Source: Tuctoria greenei
Taxonomy: Eukaryota > Streptophyta > Magnoliopsida > Poales > Poaceae
Length of the DNA stretch: 64,000 nt
Direction of reading: 5' to 3'
Assembly: GCA_036927565.1 (NCBI GenBank)
Contig: JAYESD010000005.1
Span: 88,762,301-88,826,300 of the forward strand
The position numbers and the translations under genes were made by a program. This document shows positions 31,042-42,935 of the stretch, piece after piece (position 1 is the stretch's first letter; every line of letters starts with the position of its first letter). Under the pieces are notes generated by a model, which made no database searches, was not told where the DNA came from, and was given only the letters and a program-made list of their open reading frames with translations.

Positions 31042-32124
31042 CTAAATCACTAGCGGATGATTATTCACCATTTTCTCATACAAGTAGCACACACTTGCTA
31101 GGGCTGCCCCTTCATAGGTGCCCAAAACCCTTGCACTGGAGGCATTGACTATCTTTTGTTCTCTCGGTGGAAGCGATGGAAGAATAAGTGTTGGCTGCAG
31201 CTTGGGTGGATCCTTTTGTTGTGTTGATAGCACGCGAAGGTGCTGATTTTGATGTAGTCCTGGGCAACCGATTGGAAGCATCGTCTGGAGAATCATGCTT
31301 AGGACCAGCAGCACTTGAGCGGGACTGCCATGAGGTAGTTCGACCTGCAGAAATGTTAGTTCTTGTGCGTCGTCCCTGCACTTCTCTTTCAGCCTTACAA
31401 GCAAGATGTAATAATGGAGTGACATTAGTGTATTCCTTATAAGCCAATATGTCCTGAATTTCTCTTGTTAAACCACCCATGAACCTAGCCATTGCAGCCT
31501 CTTCATTTTCAACTAGGCCACATCGCATCATGCCTATTTGGAGTTCTTGATAGTATTCCTCAACAGATTTGTTGCCTTGCCTAAATTGTTGTAATTTATG
31601 CAACAGGTCACGAGCACGATAGGAAGGACAAAACGATGACGCATGATTCGTTTCAAGGCATTCCAAGTTTGTGGTACGGTAGTTGGGTTTTTAGTTTGAT
31701 ACTCATGCCACCAAAAAGAAGCAAAGTCAGTGAATTCACTAGTGGCAGCTCTAACCTTTTTATCAACAGGGAAATCATGGCATGCAAATTTTTGATCTAC
31801 TGATAATTCCCAAGACAGATATACATCCAGATCATATTTCCCATCAAAGTGTTGTATGGAGAATTTAATGTTGTGTTTCATCATTCTCACGTCGTAGGGC
31901 TCGACCACCCATACCACGATGGTAGCAACGTGGCTGCCAACGATACCTGAAAGGTCCATCATCAAGCTCGGTATCCTCTGAATACTCCGCTTCGTCATAT
32001 CTTGCAGCGCTGCCAACGGAGTCATGGCTGTCATCAACACGTCTTTGCCTCTCTTCGTGTCCAACCTGTTCCATCCTCTCCAATCGCTCAATGATTGCTG
32101 CAAGAGAAGTGTTAATAGCCCCAA
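31042..32124 (-). pseudogene. gag: CRM-D gag, frameshifted
   Basis: Minus strand. 32083-31865 gives an N-terminal part (MERMEQVGHEERQRRVDDSH). A frameshift near 31870 leads into FDGKYDLDVYLSWELSVDQKF, ATSEFTDFASFWWHEYQ and PQTWNALKRIMRHRF. Another near 31640 leads into PSYRARDLLHKLQQFRQGN, EEYYQELQIGMMRCGL and CKAEREVQGRR (31666-31112). The zinc knuckle starts CLQCKGFGHL and meets a stop (TGA) after the His. Confidence 0.85.
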
Positions 32125-32843
32125 CAGTGCTTTCTAATGTGGTTAGCTTGGTGTTGGTGCAAATCTGCGTCGACTCTAATTGACCAATGCATTCATTGGT
32201 GACTTGAATATCCTGGTTGAGGGCTTCCGTATGCAGATTTACTTGGCATTCAAAATGTTGAATGATGCCCCTCGTACGTGGTGAATGGCACTGTGCTGGT
32301 CCTAGTCTAAACCGTGATAGAGACGCGAGCCGTTACTCCACGTGATGTTAAATTTACTGTAGTAGAAAAATTCGGACAACACGAACGTTGTGTTTTAACA
32401 AAACTTTTAAAACAGCAGGTCGAACTCCAAAACTTGAAACAAATGTTACACAAACTGTTTCTTTTTTTTTGTACTAAGAAACTTTTTTAATCAATTTTAA
32501 TTAGTGCGACTTTTCTTTCTTTGCATGTGTCTTTTTCTTGCTGATCGGTGCGGCTTTTCTTTTGCACTTGATTTTTTTTCTCAACTTTAGGTAGATAATG
32601 AAAATGGACAGAGAACAAAGTGGCACGAACTCGAAACTCTAGCGGTGAAAAACTTAGGACCAGCAACTCGACACAAGAAGGCAACCGTGAATTCAACAAG
32701 TCGAGAGCTAAGTAGCCAAGCAAAAGACTCAAAGTGTTTTTAGGACTTATAGAGCGAACTTTTGTAGGCAAAAGTGGACTGTAGGTAAATGAAGAGCAGA
32801 GAGAAGGAAATCTCTCACCGAGCAACCTGGCTTTGATACCACT
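32125..32843 (-). other. CRM-D leader and tRNA-Met primer binding site
   Basis: Non-coding leader between 5' LTR and gag. At its outer end, 32824-32841 read on the minus strand as TGGTATCAAAGCCAGGTT, a match to the complement of initiator tRNA-Met, separated by 2 bp from the LTR. No gene seen in the rest. Confidence 0.8.
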
Positions 32844-33760
32844 TGATGAACCCAACGAGTACGGAGGATGCCCTATCTTTTCATGGGAGATGTTGGTGGT
32901 GAACGAATTTGGTGGAGGCCGACGTTGCCTGCCCATCTACCACATCCAGAATGGTGTGGCGCCTTGAGCGATAGTTACACCGTCTCCTGATAACTACGAC
33001 TTCGGTAGAGGTCGATGTTGTGCTATCCGACTACAACAACCACAAGGGTGGTGCGGCTTAGCGATAGTTACACCGGCTCCTGTTGTTGCTATTCTTACCG
33101 TGCCGAGAACAACATTGAACCTGCAAGCAATCAAAGAACAAACAAGAACAAGATAACAAGCAAACACTCACGGGTGTGATAAGTTGGGTTTTGACTCAAG
33201 TAATTGGAAGGTCTCGTTGACACTTGCATTACAAGAAAGTAGCAATGGCTAAACTTACAGAAAACAAAACCCAAGTTCATCTTATGGCTTATATAGAGGA
33301 GGAAGACTAGAACTCAGGATGGAGTGGCAACTCTTGTTCGACCTTTACTGGGCCGCTCATGCACCATCTGCCTTTGATTCTTTATCCAATGGAAAGTAGA
33401 CGAAGAGACCTTTCCAACAAGTATTTATCTTCATTAAACAACCTTGGGAGTTGAAAGTTATGCCCCTTTTAAGCTGGTACTTGCTACAGTTACGAGGACC
33501 CCTCGGGTGGAGCAGCCTTCATTGCATTAATCCCTACATTCCTCCTAGCTGGATTGATTCCCAAACACCTAATAATAACAAGGTCATCACAAGGCTTTAA
33601 TAGTTCCCCACTTGAAGGATAATTAATTTGAACAGACATGAATGAATTCACCTAATAATTAAGTTCACGTACACGAGCGCGTGTCATTGGACTTTGATTA
33701 GCTGCAAGTTGTGAATGGGCTGCTGTTGTAGTTGTATCAACGGTAGCGATGTCCTCATCA
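32844..33760 (-). repeat. 5' LTR of CRM-D (917 bp)
   Basis: Collinear with the 3' LTR at 26175-27106, differing mainly by single bases and a few short indels. The minus-strand TATA box is the complement of CTTATATA (33288-33295). Confidence 0.88.
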
Positions 33761-34042
33761 CTAACTCTCACTAGGATAACCTTACCCTTAGAGTATATTG
33801 CTTAGATGTGTGTCACACTACCCATATCATCAACTTACCCCTGTCTTGATAATTGATTAGTATCCCATAGCTTGATCACAAGAGTAGTGTTTAGTTTACT
33901 CCACTGTCTTCCTTAGGAATAAATATCATACCCTTGGGAATACTCTTGGGTTAAATGCTACTACGGTATCTTCTGTGCACTTGCGGATCTCATCTCCTAC
34001 CGGAGATAACCTGTGGTGTTAAGACATACCAACAAGCATTTC

Positions 34043-34060
34043 TAGCGCCATTGCTGGGGA
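34043..34060 (+). other. tRNA-Asp primer binding site of ATH-C
   Basis: TAGCGCCATTGCTGGGGA, 8 bp after the 5' LTR. It differs from the tRNA-Asp complement TGGCGCCGTTGCCGGGGA at three positions, all G-to-A or C-to-T. Confidence 0.8.
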
Positions 34061-37000
34061 AGGCAAAGGAAGTTAAGGATAGCTATCACTTGTGATTAAG
34101 CTATATGTACTAATAGATATTAGACAGGATTACCCTTGCTTGTTTTCTCCTTTTGTGTTTAACCCATTTTATGGGATGGACCAGTTGATGGTTCAAGGCG
34201 TACCTCAACAAATGTCCGCTAGGCAACATCATTGCCTTTCGTGGAAGAATTTCAGCTTCTAGCAGGAGCCAAAGACATCCATTCCCAAGCTTGGGGGAGG
34301 CTCTAAGAGTTCTTCTTGGTTTGCCTCTATCATGGGGTGGATAGTTGGCTCTTCATCTGACACACATGTCATAGGTCGGCTCCACCAATCCATGACTCCG
34401 TTCATGCTGAAGTTGAAAGAGCCCTATTCTCATTCATCATGGATGAGAAAATGGTCTCCACTCAAGGGGTGGATTGAAGAATGCTCTAGTTCCCTTAGCT
34501 TGGCATGCACACCATTTAACAAGGTGGACATGCTAGTTGTGGAGCTATACCTCTCATTGAAGTATCATGAACATTAAGCCAATGTAGAGTTGTTTGGGAT
34601 GATCCAAGTTAAGGATATTCACATGATTTGTGAAAATCCATGTCAACATGGAACACATGGGAATTATTTCCCTAAGACCCATGAGGATCTTTCAAACAAC
34701 AACTCCAATGGCTATCACCTACAAGGAGGTCAAGGGTGGAGTTAACACCACCCATATAATCAAGGAGGCTTTGTAATTCCAAAGGACTCAATTTCAACTA
34801 GCCTACTTTGAAGTATCTTGTACATGGCCAAGTAAGAAATCAAGACAACATCCACATGAAGCCCCCCAAGGACAAGAAACATAAAGAGCATTCAAGATCC
34901 AAGATATCCCACAATCACTTGTTGGGATTCCTACACTTCGACCAAGCCCGTGCAACCTAGGGCAAGTGACATTGTAGATGAAGCGTTTCTTGTTTGATTG
35001 TGGAATCCACATGTCATCATGCCCAAGGAAGTCTTTGATCCATGATCATAGTATGGGTTAACTCAAAGAAACATCAAGAAGGTCGAAGTGGCACCCGTAA
35101 AGAATGACAAGCCTCACCATGCTCATGAAGAATATATTCGAAAAGGAAAAGTCGTCAACAAGCCTTCATCAAGGCGACGAAGAGGCTAGGGCCACCATGT
35201 GGCCCACATGTTCGAATGACGGCCAAAATAATTATGGCATGTCAAGCAGGAGAAGTTTTTCACATCTTCAACTCCAGGAATGGACAACAAATTATCGAAG
35301 AATAAAACAGGACGGCGGTAAGTCCCACTCATTGGACTTCAAAAATCCGGTGAGTCCTTGCGAAGACGTTAATGTGTAGTTATCTCATTTTTGAATTTCC
35401 CATCAATCATTGCATTTGCAATTAGCATATTTGAATTTTTCACACTTGCATGTTGGAAAGTAAAATTTCCAACCATCATAAAACTAAAATTTTGAATTAG
35501 GAAATAAATTTATTTAGATATGAACCTTGCGCGTAACCAATTGAATTCATCTTCCTAATTCAACCGAAAAATATTTCCCTTAATATTTATTGCATTTGCA
35601 AGTTGTTTCAAGTTGGGCAAAACAATTTGACAAAGGGTACAACATTCTTTTAAGCTAACGTAACCCGTTTTCGAGTTGTATTGTTTGTTTTTGATTTTAG
35701 TGCAGCTAGGACAGGAATTTTAAAGAGGTGGTTTGGCAAGAAGAGGAGGCCACATCAAGCTCAACCCACCATTGGGAGGATTTGAGAACACATCCCTCCT
35801 TAAAAACTCATTTTGAGTTTGACGTAGAGAAATGTTCAAGATGATGACCCAATGGAGGAGCAAGAAGAAGCGTCAACCAAATCTATCACCAATTCGTCCT
35901 CAACTTGGCATTTGAAATCAAACATCAAGCCTACACCAAAATCCAAGGTCGTGAGTTTCTCACACAAAGGCCGTCATCTTGAATTGCTCTTCAAATGTGG
36001 TATCAGTTTAGCAATTTTTTAATGTTTGGTTTGCCTTAGAATTGAATGCCTTTGCTTGCAAATATGAGAAAGGTTGCCACTTCCTCATCGTTCAATTCTC
36101 ATGCATCCTCACAAGAGTAAGTGTTGGCATTATCTTTTGGATCTCCAAAAGATAATACCACCTTACATGAAAAAACTAAAACAAGTACCTAAAACCCCTT
36201 AAGCATTATTTTATATACTTAGTCATTTTTGCCAAGGTTTAGAAGGCAAAACATTTTTGTTATAATTTAATGGGTGAATTTGCATGTAGCAACTGAATAG
36301 TGATGACCATGATTTTGATTTGAGCTTTGTGCATATATGGTGTCACTAGATTTGAAGCTCCTAAGAATAAGTGATATCCTTGATCTTAGTTTGAATTGCA
36401 TGTTTATGTGGAATCAATAAATTTGAAATTCCTAGAAAAATTCAGGAGGATAAAATTGAGAATCTTGTTTGCCAAATGATAACATTTGCTCTTGTGTAAA
36501 AAGCTATGATGGTTAGAATATTTACAAGATGAAGGGATCCATGTAGTGTATATCATTTTCATTACTATGAGCAGGAGCTTTAGAAAATGTGCAAATTGAT
36601 TTATCCATAAAGCCCCGCTCTTATCAATGAATGATAGATTGCTCATGGATACACTTGAAATTGGACCCAATACATCTTTGATTTTGTTCTTCCCCGTACG
36701 TACAAATTAAGATTCGATTATCTAACCCGAAAATTCATTTGTACAAGTATCGGGAGCTAACCACCCCTCTATATCATAGAGGGGAAGTTTGTAGGAGTAA
36801 TATTACTATGCAGGCATTCAAAGATCCGATTGTTGGAAACCCTCCATGAGAAACCAATTGGCTGCTACGAATATGTGAGAGCATTATGCTCTCAACTATT
36901 CTAAGCACTCATTCAAGCTCTAGGGAATTGCCACCATCATTGGGTGTGAGTCATTCATTTGTGGCTAAAAGGTACGATGTGCTTTAACCAAGGAATGACA

Positions 37001-38495
37001 AGAGCACACCCAATGTATTTTGGGTGCAAGTTGTTCCTATGTGGCTAGAAGGTATGTTATACCTTAGCCAAGAAACAACAAATCACACTCAACCCATGTT
37101 GAGTGCACGTCATCCCTTTGTGGTTATAGGTATGTTGTACCTTATCCAAGGAACAACAGATCATACCCAACACATGTTCGGTACATGTCACTCCTTTGTA
37201 GCTAAAGGTTATCATTAGCTTAGCTAGGGAATGACGGATCACACTAAATGCATGAGAGTTATAAGTTATTCCTTTATGGCAAGGAGGTATGATACACCTT
37301 AGCCAAAGAATAACGGAACACACTCAACGCATGTTGAGTGCACGTCATTCCTTTGTAGTTAAAGGTTATCATTACCTTAGCCATGGAATAACTACACTCA
37401 ATGCATGGGAGACCTTGAGGTGCGGATAAGCAACATCAACAACACTTTCTTCAACCACACTCATGGTTCCCGTGGGTGGCAATACAACATTGACACTCAA
37501 TCGTCCATTGTCAAAGCCACGTTGCAACAAGGATAGGCCAACCTCATGCCCTACCTCCATCGTTAGATATTCAACCCCTATTTCGGACCTTGATCAAGAA
37601 TAAGCTTGGGGGAGGACCCCCACTTGAGGTAACTTGTATCACACCCATTCCATTTTTATTTCCATCCATTCATCCACCTTGCATCTAAAAAAATTAAAAA
37701 TATGAAAATAGTAATGTAGATTTGCTTTCCATCAAATAAAGATGTGCGGTAAGAAAAATTTAGAATTCACATAGATGAAATGATGAATAGTTGCTCTGTT
37801 TTATTCTTCCTAAGTCCCTAGTTTACAACTTGCTACTGTCCAAATATTACTTTCATTGGCTTAAATTAACTTTGCCTTAACTTAGAAATTGTTGGTAGCA
37901 AAATCTTAATATATTTCTAGGTTGTTGTGAGATTTGAGATAGTGATAGGGCCGCTATTCCTAGTTTGAAAGTGAAACTTAGATTTCTGGAGAAATTCTAA
38001 AAGCTTTAAGTTACACTCATTTGATTCAAAATACCTACCAAAGCCATATCATATTTTACAACGATAAACCTTATGCATATTCTATTTGCTTCCACATTGA
38101 GCCTAGTCAAACTAGTATAGTCCTATGTAAGAATTCATTCATTTCTTTTTTACTTCAAGACTTCACTTGCACATGCTAAAACTTCTACACTAGAAGTTCG
38201 CAAAAAATTCCATCATATCATAATTCCACAATAAAAAGAGAAACTCCATGCCTTTCATACTTAGTACTCTCTCCAAGTTTAATGCATAAAAAGGTAGTAG
38301 AAGACATGGCTAAAAGAAAAAGAAAATGCATGCTTACATCATAAGCATGAAAAAAAAGAAAGAGAGAGAAACCAGCCATGTTTCATCCCTGCAATAAAGA
38401 GATTCCACTTCCACTTCCATTCCATCACACATAAACTCCCACTTCCATTCCATCACACATGCAAAGTCTTGAATCAAAATATTTTCAATTGATTT
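34061..38495 (+). other. ATH-C interior, non-coding apart from a gag-like scrap
   Basis: No pol domain can be read in any frame. Around 34625-34790 a worn stretch reads CENPCQHGTHGNYFPKTHED and then an Asn/Gly-rich run, resembling the C-terminal part of Athila gag. AGCTTGGGGGAGG motifs occur at about 34289 and 37601. A small hairpin (CCCCTCTAT and ATAGAGGGG around a 3-base loop, 36764-36784) and a tandem hairpin array (36950-37420) are the only clear structures. A partial ~45-bp duplication lies near 38395-38460. Confidence 0.6.
36950..37420 (+). repeat. Tandem array of about 79-bp hairpin units
   Basis: Six diverged units begin at 36950, 37030, 37109, 37187, 37265 and 37344 (intervals 80, 79, 78, 78, 79). 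Each starts GTYRTTCCTTTGTGGCTA-like and ends near AGGTAT...CCTTAGCCAA.GAA, so both arms of each unit pair into a stem of about 20 bp, with AGGTAT/ATACCT next to the loop. ORFs reading through are repeat artefacts. Confidence 0.82.
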
Positions 38496-38779
38496 TGAAA
38501 GTGCATCTAGGCATCCCTTGTGGGTTTTGGTTGATTTATGAGAAACAAATGAGATCCTAACCAAATTATTGAGATGAGTGCAGGTTTTAATAAAAGAATG
38601 AAGAAAGCGCCGGATTTAATGAAAGAATGAAGAAATCTCCAAAAAGAAAGGGAAATGAGGATACATTCGGAAAAGAGCTCAAGAACTAAATAGAACACAT
38701 CATTGTGTAGGGAGTGTGTCAGTGTAACACATCATAAGAGCTCAAGCATAAAAATCCTCACACACTTCACAGGCAAAAC

Positions 38780-39128
38780 GGACTAGTCTGACATACACCA
38801 GACTAGTCCGATATCCTCTCTGGACAGGTTCAGACAAGTCCATCCCATGCGGACTTGTCCGCACCATACTAGTCCGATAATGTCCAGACTAGTTTGATAA
38901 TGCCTCTGACTAAAATTGGACAAGTCCTCCAAGTGCGGACTTTTCCTATATTCACTAAGGGCATCACCACACCGGACTAGTCTAATATCACCACAGACAA
39001 GTCCGAAAACCTTTCTGAATAAAATCGGACTAGTCCGTTCCTAGTCGGACAAGTCAGATATTCCTGGACACTTAGGGTTTCTGCACGCCGCACACCGGAC
39101 TAGTCCGGACTCCACCACAGACTAGTCC
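38780..39128 (+). repeat. Palindrome lattice in the SIRE-2 5' LTR
   Basis: GGACWWGTCC-like sites start at 38780, 38800, 38822, 38832, 38851, 38866, 38886, 38918, 38937, 38974, 38995, 39027, 39047, 39097 and 39119. Pair spacing is 19-22 bp and pair-to-pair spacing is near 53 bp (38866, 38918, 38974, 39027), closer to the TEK-1 lattice than to the 66-bp SIRE-1 array. The array ends 40 bp before the TATA box. The 3' LTR holds the same array with some better-kept sites. Confidence 0.88.
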
Positions 39129-39168
39129 GGACCCTCGAAACCCTAACGGTAACTTTTGAAAACCCTAA

Positions 39169-39176
39169 TATAAATA
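39169..39176 (+). promoter_or_regulatory. TATA box of the SIRE-2 5' LTR
   Basis: TATAAATA directly after the palindrome array; repeated at 49097-49104 in the 3' LTR. Confidence 0.75.
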
Positions 39177-39915
39177 GATGTGCACGACCCAACTATTAAC
39201 ACTCTTGATCCCCTGCACCGTCACACCCTCCAAGAGCCTAGAAAACATATCTCTCCATGCAATCCAACGCAAGAAAGATCAATCCCTTGAGGATTCACTT
39301 TGGATCAAAGGAGAGACACAATTCCACACGTTTGGGCTCTTGGGTTTGTTCTCTAACACACTCGTGTTGTTTTATTGTCGATCTTACGAGTGTGTTCTTG
39401 GTGGTGTTTGAATTGTAATCTTGGGGAGCCCTCAACTTGTGAGAAGGCCCCTTGAACTTGGTGATTTGCCCCTTTGTGATAGTGGAAGAAGAATTGGCCT
39501 TCATGGCAATTTGACAAGGTTAGGGTCAGTCAAGACCCGGTCCTTTCGTGGGCTCCTCAATGTGGATGTAGGTTGCCTCTGTGGGAACCGAACCACGAGA
39601 TAAAAATTGTGTGTCAAACTTGTTCTTGAGTTTCTCATATCATATTCTAGGGTTTGATTGATTTAGTCCATATTACGTTAAAACATTCAAATCAAAGTTA
39701 ATTTGCACTACACTTAACTTCATTGACTCAATACTTGCAAGTTACATACTATATTCCGCTGCACACTGCGCTTGTATTGAAATCATTGATCGAACTTGAT
39801 CAATTTAGTCCGCATGCACTAGTCTGATATCTCGGGGTTTGATCTGTTTGTTAAGTGTTGCAGGTTCCAACCAAATTCCAAAAAGGCCTATTCACCCCCT
39901 CTAGGCCACATTCAA

Positions 39916-39928
39916 TTGGTATCAGAGC
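39916..39928 (+). other. Primer binding site of SIRE-2
   Basis: TTGGTATCAGAGC directly after the 5' LTR matches the complement of initiator tRNA-Met, the usual Sirevirus primer. Confidence 0.88.
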
Positions 39929-39965
39929 AAGGTTCTTCGCAAGAGACTAATCGCTCAAAGAGAAC

Positions 39966-41350
39966 ATGTCAGACATGAAGGATGTGCACAAGAGTCTCAA
40001 CCAAGAGGAGGATGAAGACGAAAAAGCTCAAAAATTGGAAAAGCTCCTTGATTCTATCCAGGACTTCGAGGACGATGATGAGGAGATGCTTGAACTCAAG
40101 GAGCTCCTAAGGAAGAAAGCTCTCTCGAAAGGGAAAGTGAAGGTCGAAGACGAGAAGAAGAAGAAGGGGGGTAGTCACACCGACTACTCCCGATATCCTT
40201 TTAACTACGATCGTCTTAATTCTAACAATAACCATTACTTATCTATTACCCTTGGAAAAGCCCCACACTTTGATGGAAATGACTACTCAATGTGGAGGCA
40301 AAACATGAAACTACACTTGATCTCACTCAATCCCAGCCTGTGGCACATTGTGGTTACAAGAATAGATATCCCCGACGATGATGAGGAGCTCACGCCTAGC
40401 CAAGAGCAAGCAATCCATCAAAATGCCCAAGCTGTAGCAGTCATCACCTCATCACTAAGTCAAGACGAGTTCACCAAGGTGGATGGACTCAAGCTTGCAA
40501 AGGAAATATAGGACACGTTGCAAACTGCACGTGAAGGCGATCGTCATGTGTGAGAGGCAAAGATTGAAATGATGGAAGGCGAATTGGGAAGATTCACCAT
40601 TGAAGAAGATGAGTCGTCGCAAGACATGTACAACCGGTTAAAGATGCTCATCAAAAAGGTTCGAGCATACGGAAGCAAGAAGTGGAACGATCACGAGGTG
40701 GTAAAGCTAATCCTTAGAGTATTTATGCCTCGCAACGTCACATTGTGCTCGATGATCAGAGAAAGCCCCGGGTACAAGAAAATGACCCCGGATGAGCTGC
40801 TTGGGAAAATCATCAATTTTGAGATGATGGAAAAGCAGGCAAAGCATGTAAAGGAGATTGCCGACCTCACCTCGGCAAAGTAGAAGGGGGTCGCTTTGAA
40901 GTCGACTTGCAAGCCCTTGTCTAAAGAAGCTCGAGAACTCAACAAGAAGAAGACAGCGATGACAAGAGCAACAACATTGATGAAGAGGACATGATCCTCT
41001 TTATGAAGAGATTCAAGAAAATGATGAAGAAAAGACAAGGGGGAAAATCAAGTGAAGGAAAGTACAAAAAGAAGTCAAGACCATAGTTGAGGCGGGCATG
41101 CTATAACTGTGGTGAATATGACCACTTTATAGTTGATTGCCCATACGAAGAAAACAAGAAGAAAACCAAGGAAACGAAGCCTCAACCCAAGAAATTCTTC
41201 AAGAAAAAGAAGCAAGCTAGACAAGCGCACCTAGGAAAGGAGTGGGACTCAAATGACGAGTCCTCATCCGAAGAGGAAGAGGAGATGGCTAGCATAGCCA
41301 TTGAGAAGACATCCAAGAAGTCCACCCTCTTCCCAACTCTAGGCGCATGA
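39966..41350 (+). pseudogene. gag: SIRE-2 gag with zinc knuckle, three in-frame breaks
   Basis: MSDMKDVHKSL starts at 39966, 52 bp after the LTR. An acidic N-terminus leads to KAPHFDGNDYSMWRQNMK and the gag UBN2-like core (MEGELGRFTIEEDESSQDMY, then MTPDELLGKIINFEMMEKQ). Stops lie at 40509-40511, near 40551 and at 40881-40883. The zinc knuckle (about 41099-41140) is intact as CYNCGEYDHFIVDC. Gag would package element RNA in cytoplasmic particles. Confidence 0.87.
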
Positions 41351-41371
41351 AAGGGCAACAACACTTGTCTC

Positions 41372-41905
41372 ATGGCAAAGGAAGGTAAACGAAAGGTAAC
41401 AACCAAATCCTCTTACTTGCATTCCTATTCTAGTGATAGTGAAGTTGCTAGTGATAATGAAGACATGCTCGTTAGCTTAGATAAGAAAATAGCAGCAGAA
41501 ATGAAATTTCTACTTGATCAGCTTGTTGAGAAGGAGAAGTTAATCAACCGTCAAGAAGATATGATTATCTCCCATAAGAAGGAATATCTTGAAGTTGACA
41601 AACTTCTCAAACTTGAAAAGGAGCGAGGCAAGTCACAGGAACTTGAGTTAGCCTCAAGCAAGGAAGCTTGCTTGAAGTTAAGCGACTCAAACACCACCAT
41701 CAAGGATGAACTTGCTAACCTATCCAAGGTTAACAAAATCCTTGAGGTACAAGTTGAGTCACTCAAACAAAGTGACCCCTCATCCTCTTCAAGCTCGCCT
41801 TCTCAACCACTTAAAACTGAAACTATTATTACTTGTTCATGTGCTAAAACTGACACTAGCTTGAAAGACAAGTCAACCTCTACCAAGGACAAGCATCCTT
41901 CCTAA
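41372..41905 (+). CDS. gag: SIRE-2 gag tail, coiled-coil segment
   Basis: A 177-residue open frame rich in Lys, Glu, Leu and Ser. Heptad-like stretches (KEYLEVDKLLKLEKERGKSQ, DELANLSKVNKILEVQVESL) suggest a coiled coil, followed by a Ser-rich tail. It follows the zinc knuckle after a frame break near 41348 and has a diverged counterpart in SIRE-1 (8540-9060). Probably the extended C-terminus of gag; the ATG at 41372 is likely internal. Confidence 0.65.
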   Translation: MAKEGKRKVTTKSSYLHSYSSDSEVASDNEDMLVSLDKKIAAEMKFLLDQLVEKEKLINRQEDMIISHKKEYLEVDKLLKLEKERGKSQELELASSKEACLKLSDSNTTIKDELANLSKVNKILEVQVESLKQSDPSSSSSSPSQPLKTETIITCSCAKTDTSLKDKSTSTKDKHPS

Positions 41906-42369
41906 AGTGGCATATTTTACAAGGAGAAGATCAAATATGCACGTATTGCATACTTAGTCACAAGACCCCCTAATGTAAAATATGGCATTGGTTATTCTTA
42001 TGGTGAAAAGCAATATCAAAATAACCAGGAGAGCATTGCCTTTGTGAGGGGAAACTCCTCTCAAGCTAGAAAGACCAACAATGCTAATAAGTCCAAGATA
42101 GCCAACACATACAAAAACCAGACTAGTCCGGTCCTTACTCGAACAAGTTCGGGTTCCCAGACTATTTCTATTTATAAATAGCAACAAATATTATGCAAGA
42201 ATTTCGACCCATCCTATGTTCTAATGAGAAGCAATTTTGGTAAAATTTATGCTCATTATGTTGGGCCACGCCATGGAAACACCAAGTCTCAAGTGTGGGT
42301 GCCCAAATCTATTATAACTAACCTCCAAGGACCCAAGCAAGCTTGGGTACCTAAAACCAAGGCATGATT

Positions 42370-42935
42370 TGTTTTTGTAGGCCTATTCCTCCGGTGGATC
42401 GAAATGGGTGCTAGACAGTGGTTGCACCAACCATATGACCGGAGAAAGAAGGATGTTCGTTGAGTATGAAGAAAATGAGGATCCAACCGAGGGCATCTAT
42501 TTTAGAGACAATAGTCAAGGAAAGATGCTCGGTACCGGTAAAATTGTTATATCGTCTCAACATACTATTTCTCATGTGTTACATGTCGATTCCTTAGATT
42601 ATAACCTGCTGTCCATATCTATATTATGTGATAAAGGTTATAATTGCTTGTTTACTAATGAGGGTGTGGCCGTCTCTAGAAGGTGTGATGGTTCCATTGC
42701 ATTCAAGGGTGTGTTAAAGGGAAAGCTTTACCTTGTTGACTTCAACAAAGATAAAGCTGAACTTGACACATGCTTGATTGCAAAGACCAACATGGGTTGG
42801 CTGTGGCATAGACGGCTAGCGCATGTTGGTATGAGGAATCTTCAAAAACTCCTCAAGGGCGATCACATCCGAGGTTTGAAGGATGTTGTTTTTGAGAAAG
42901 ACAGGCCTTGTAGTGCATGCCAAGCCGGGAAGTAA
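42370..42935 (+). CDS. pol: SIRE-2 protease and integrase zinc domain
   Basis: WVLDSGCTNHMTGE shows the Copia aspartic protease DSG at 42411 onward; the frame is open before the Met at 42408. A pre-integrase domain follows: LWHRRLAHVGMRNLQKLLKG, then DRPCSACQAGK, the HHCC zinc-binding pattern. A stop (42933-42935) interrupts the join to the integrase core. Protease would cut the gag-pol polyprotein during particle maturation. Confidence 0.87.

Larger units (their letters stand above)
26175..33760 (-). mobile_element. CRM-D: CRM-like Ty3/gypsy element, minus strand
   Basis: 7586-bp insertion with target duplication CTAAC (26170-26174 and 33761-33765), LTR ends TGATGA...TCATCA on both copies, and gag-protease-RT-RNase H-integrase on the minus strand. 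Integrase runs straight into the LTR, and its C-terminus (GPMTRARARELNYQV) is partly encoded by LTR sequence. That and the TGATGA LTR end recall the centromere-associated CRM chromoviruses; the clade is an inference. Many frameshifts and a MITE insertion disable it. Confidence 0.88.
24922..34034 (+). repeat. 5' LTR of ATH-C, interrupted by CRM-D
   Basis: LTR sequence runs 24922-26174, is broken by CRM-D (26175-33760), and resumes after the CTAAC duplication to end ACCAACA at 34034. The two pieces together match the 3' LTR (50147-53197) without gap. A TATA box (TATAAATA, 25408-25415) is followed by a CACACACACC leader. No gene in it; two Pro/Arg-rich ORFs near 25080-25360 are chance. Confidence 0.88.
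38496..39914 (+). repeat. 5' LTR of SIRE-2 (1419 bp)
   Basis: TGAAAGTGCATCTAGGC to GGCCACATTCA. It carries the palindrome array (38780-39128), a TATA box (39169) and a worn palindrome in U5 (GCACTAGTCT, near 39827). It is 165 bp longer than the 3' LTR, which lacks 39713-39884. Confidence 0.93.

Noticed and set aside
37057..37323. Minus-strand ORF across the 79-bp repeats
   Set aside because: Explained by tandem hairpin units; no protein family recognised.
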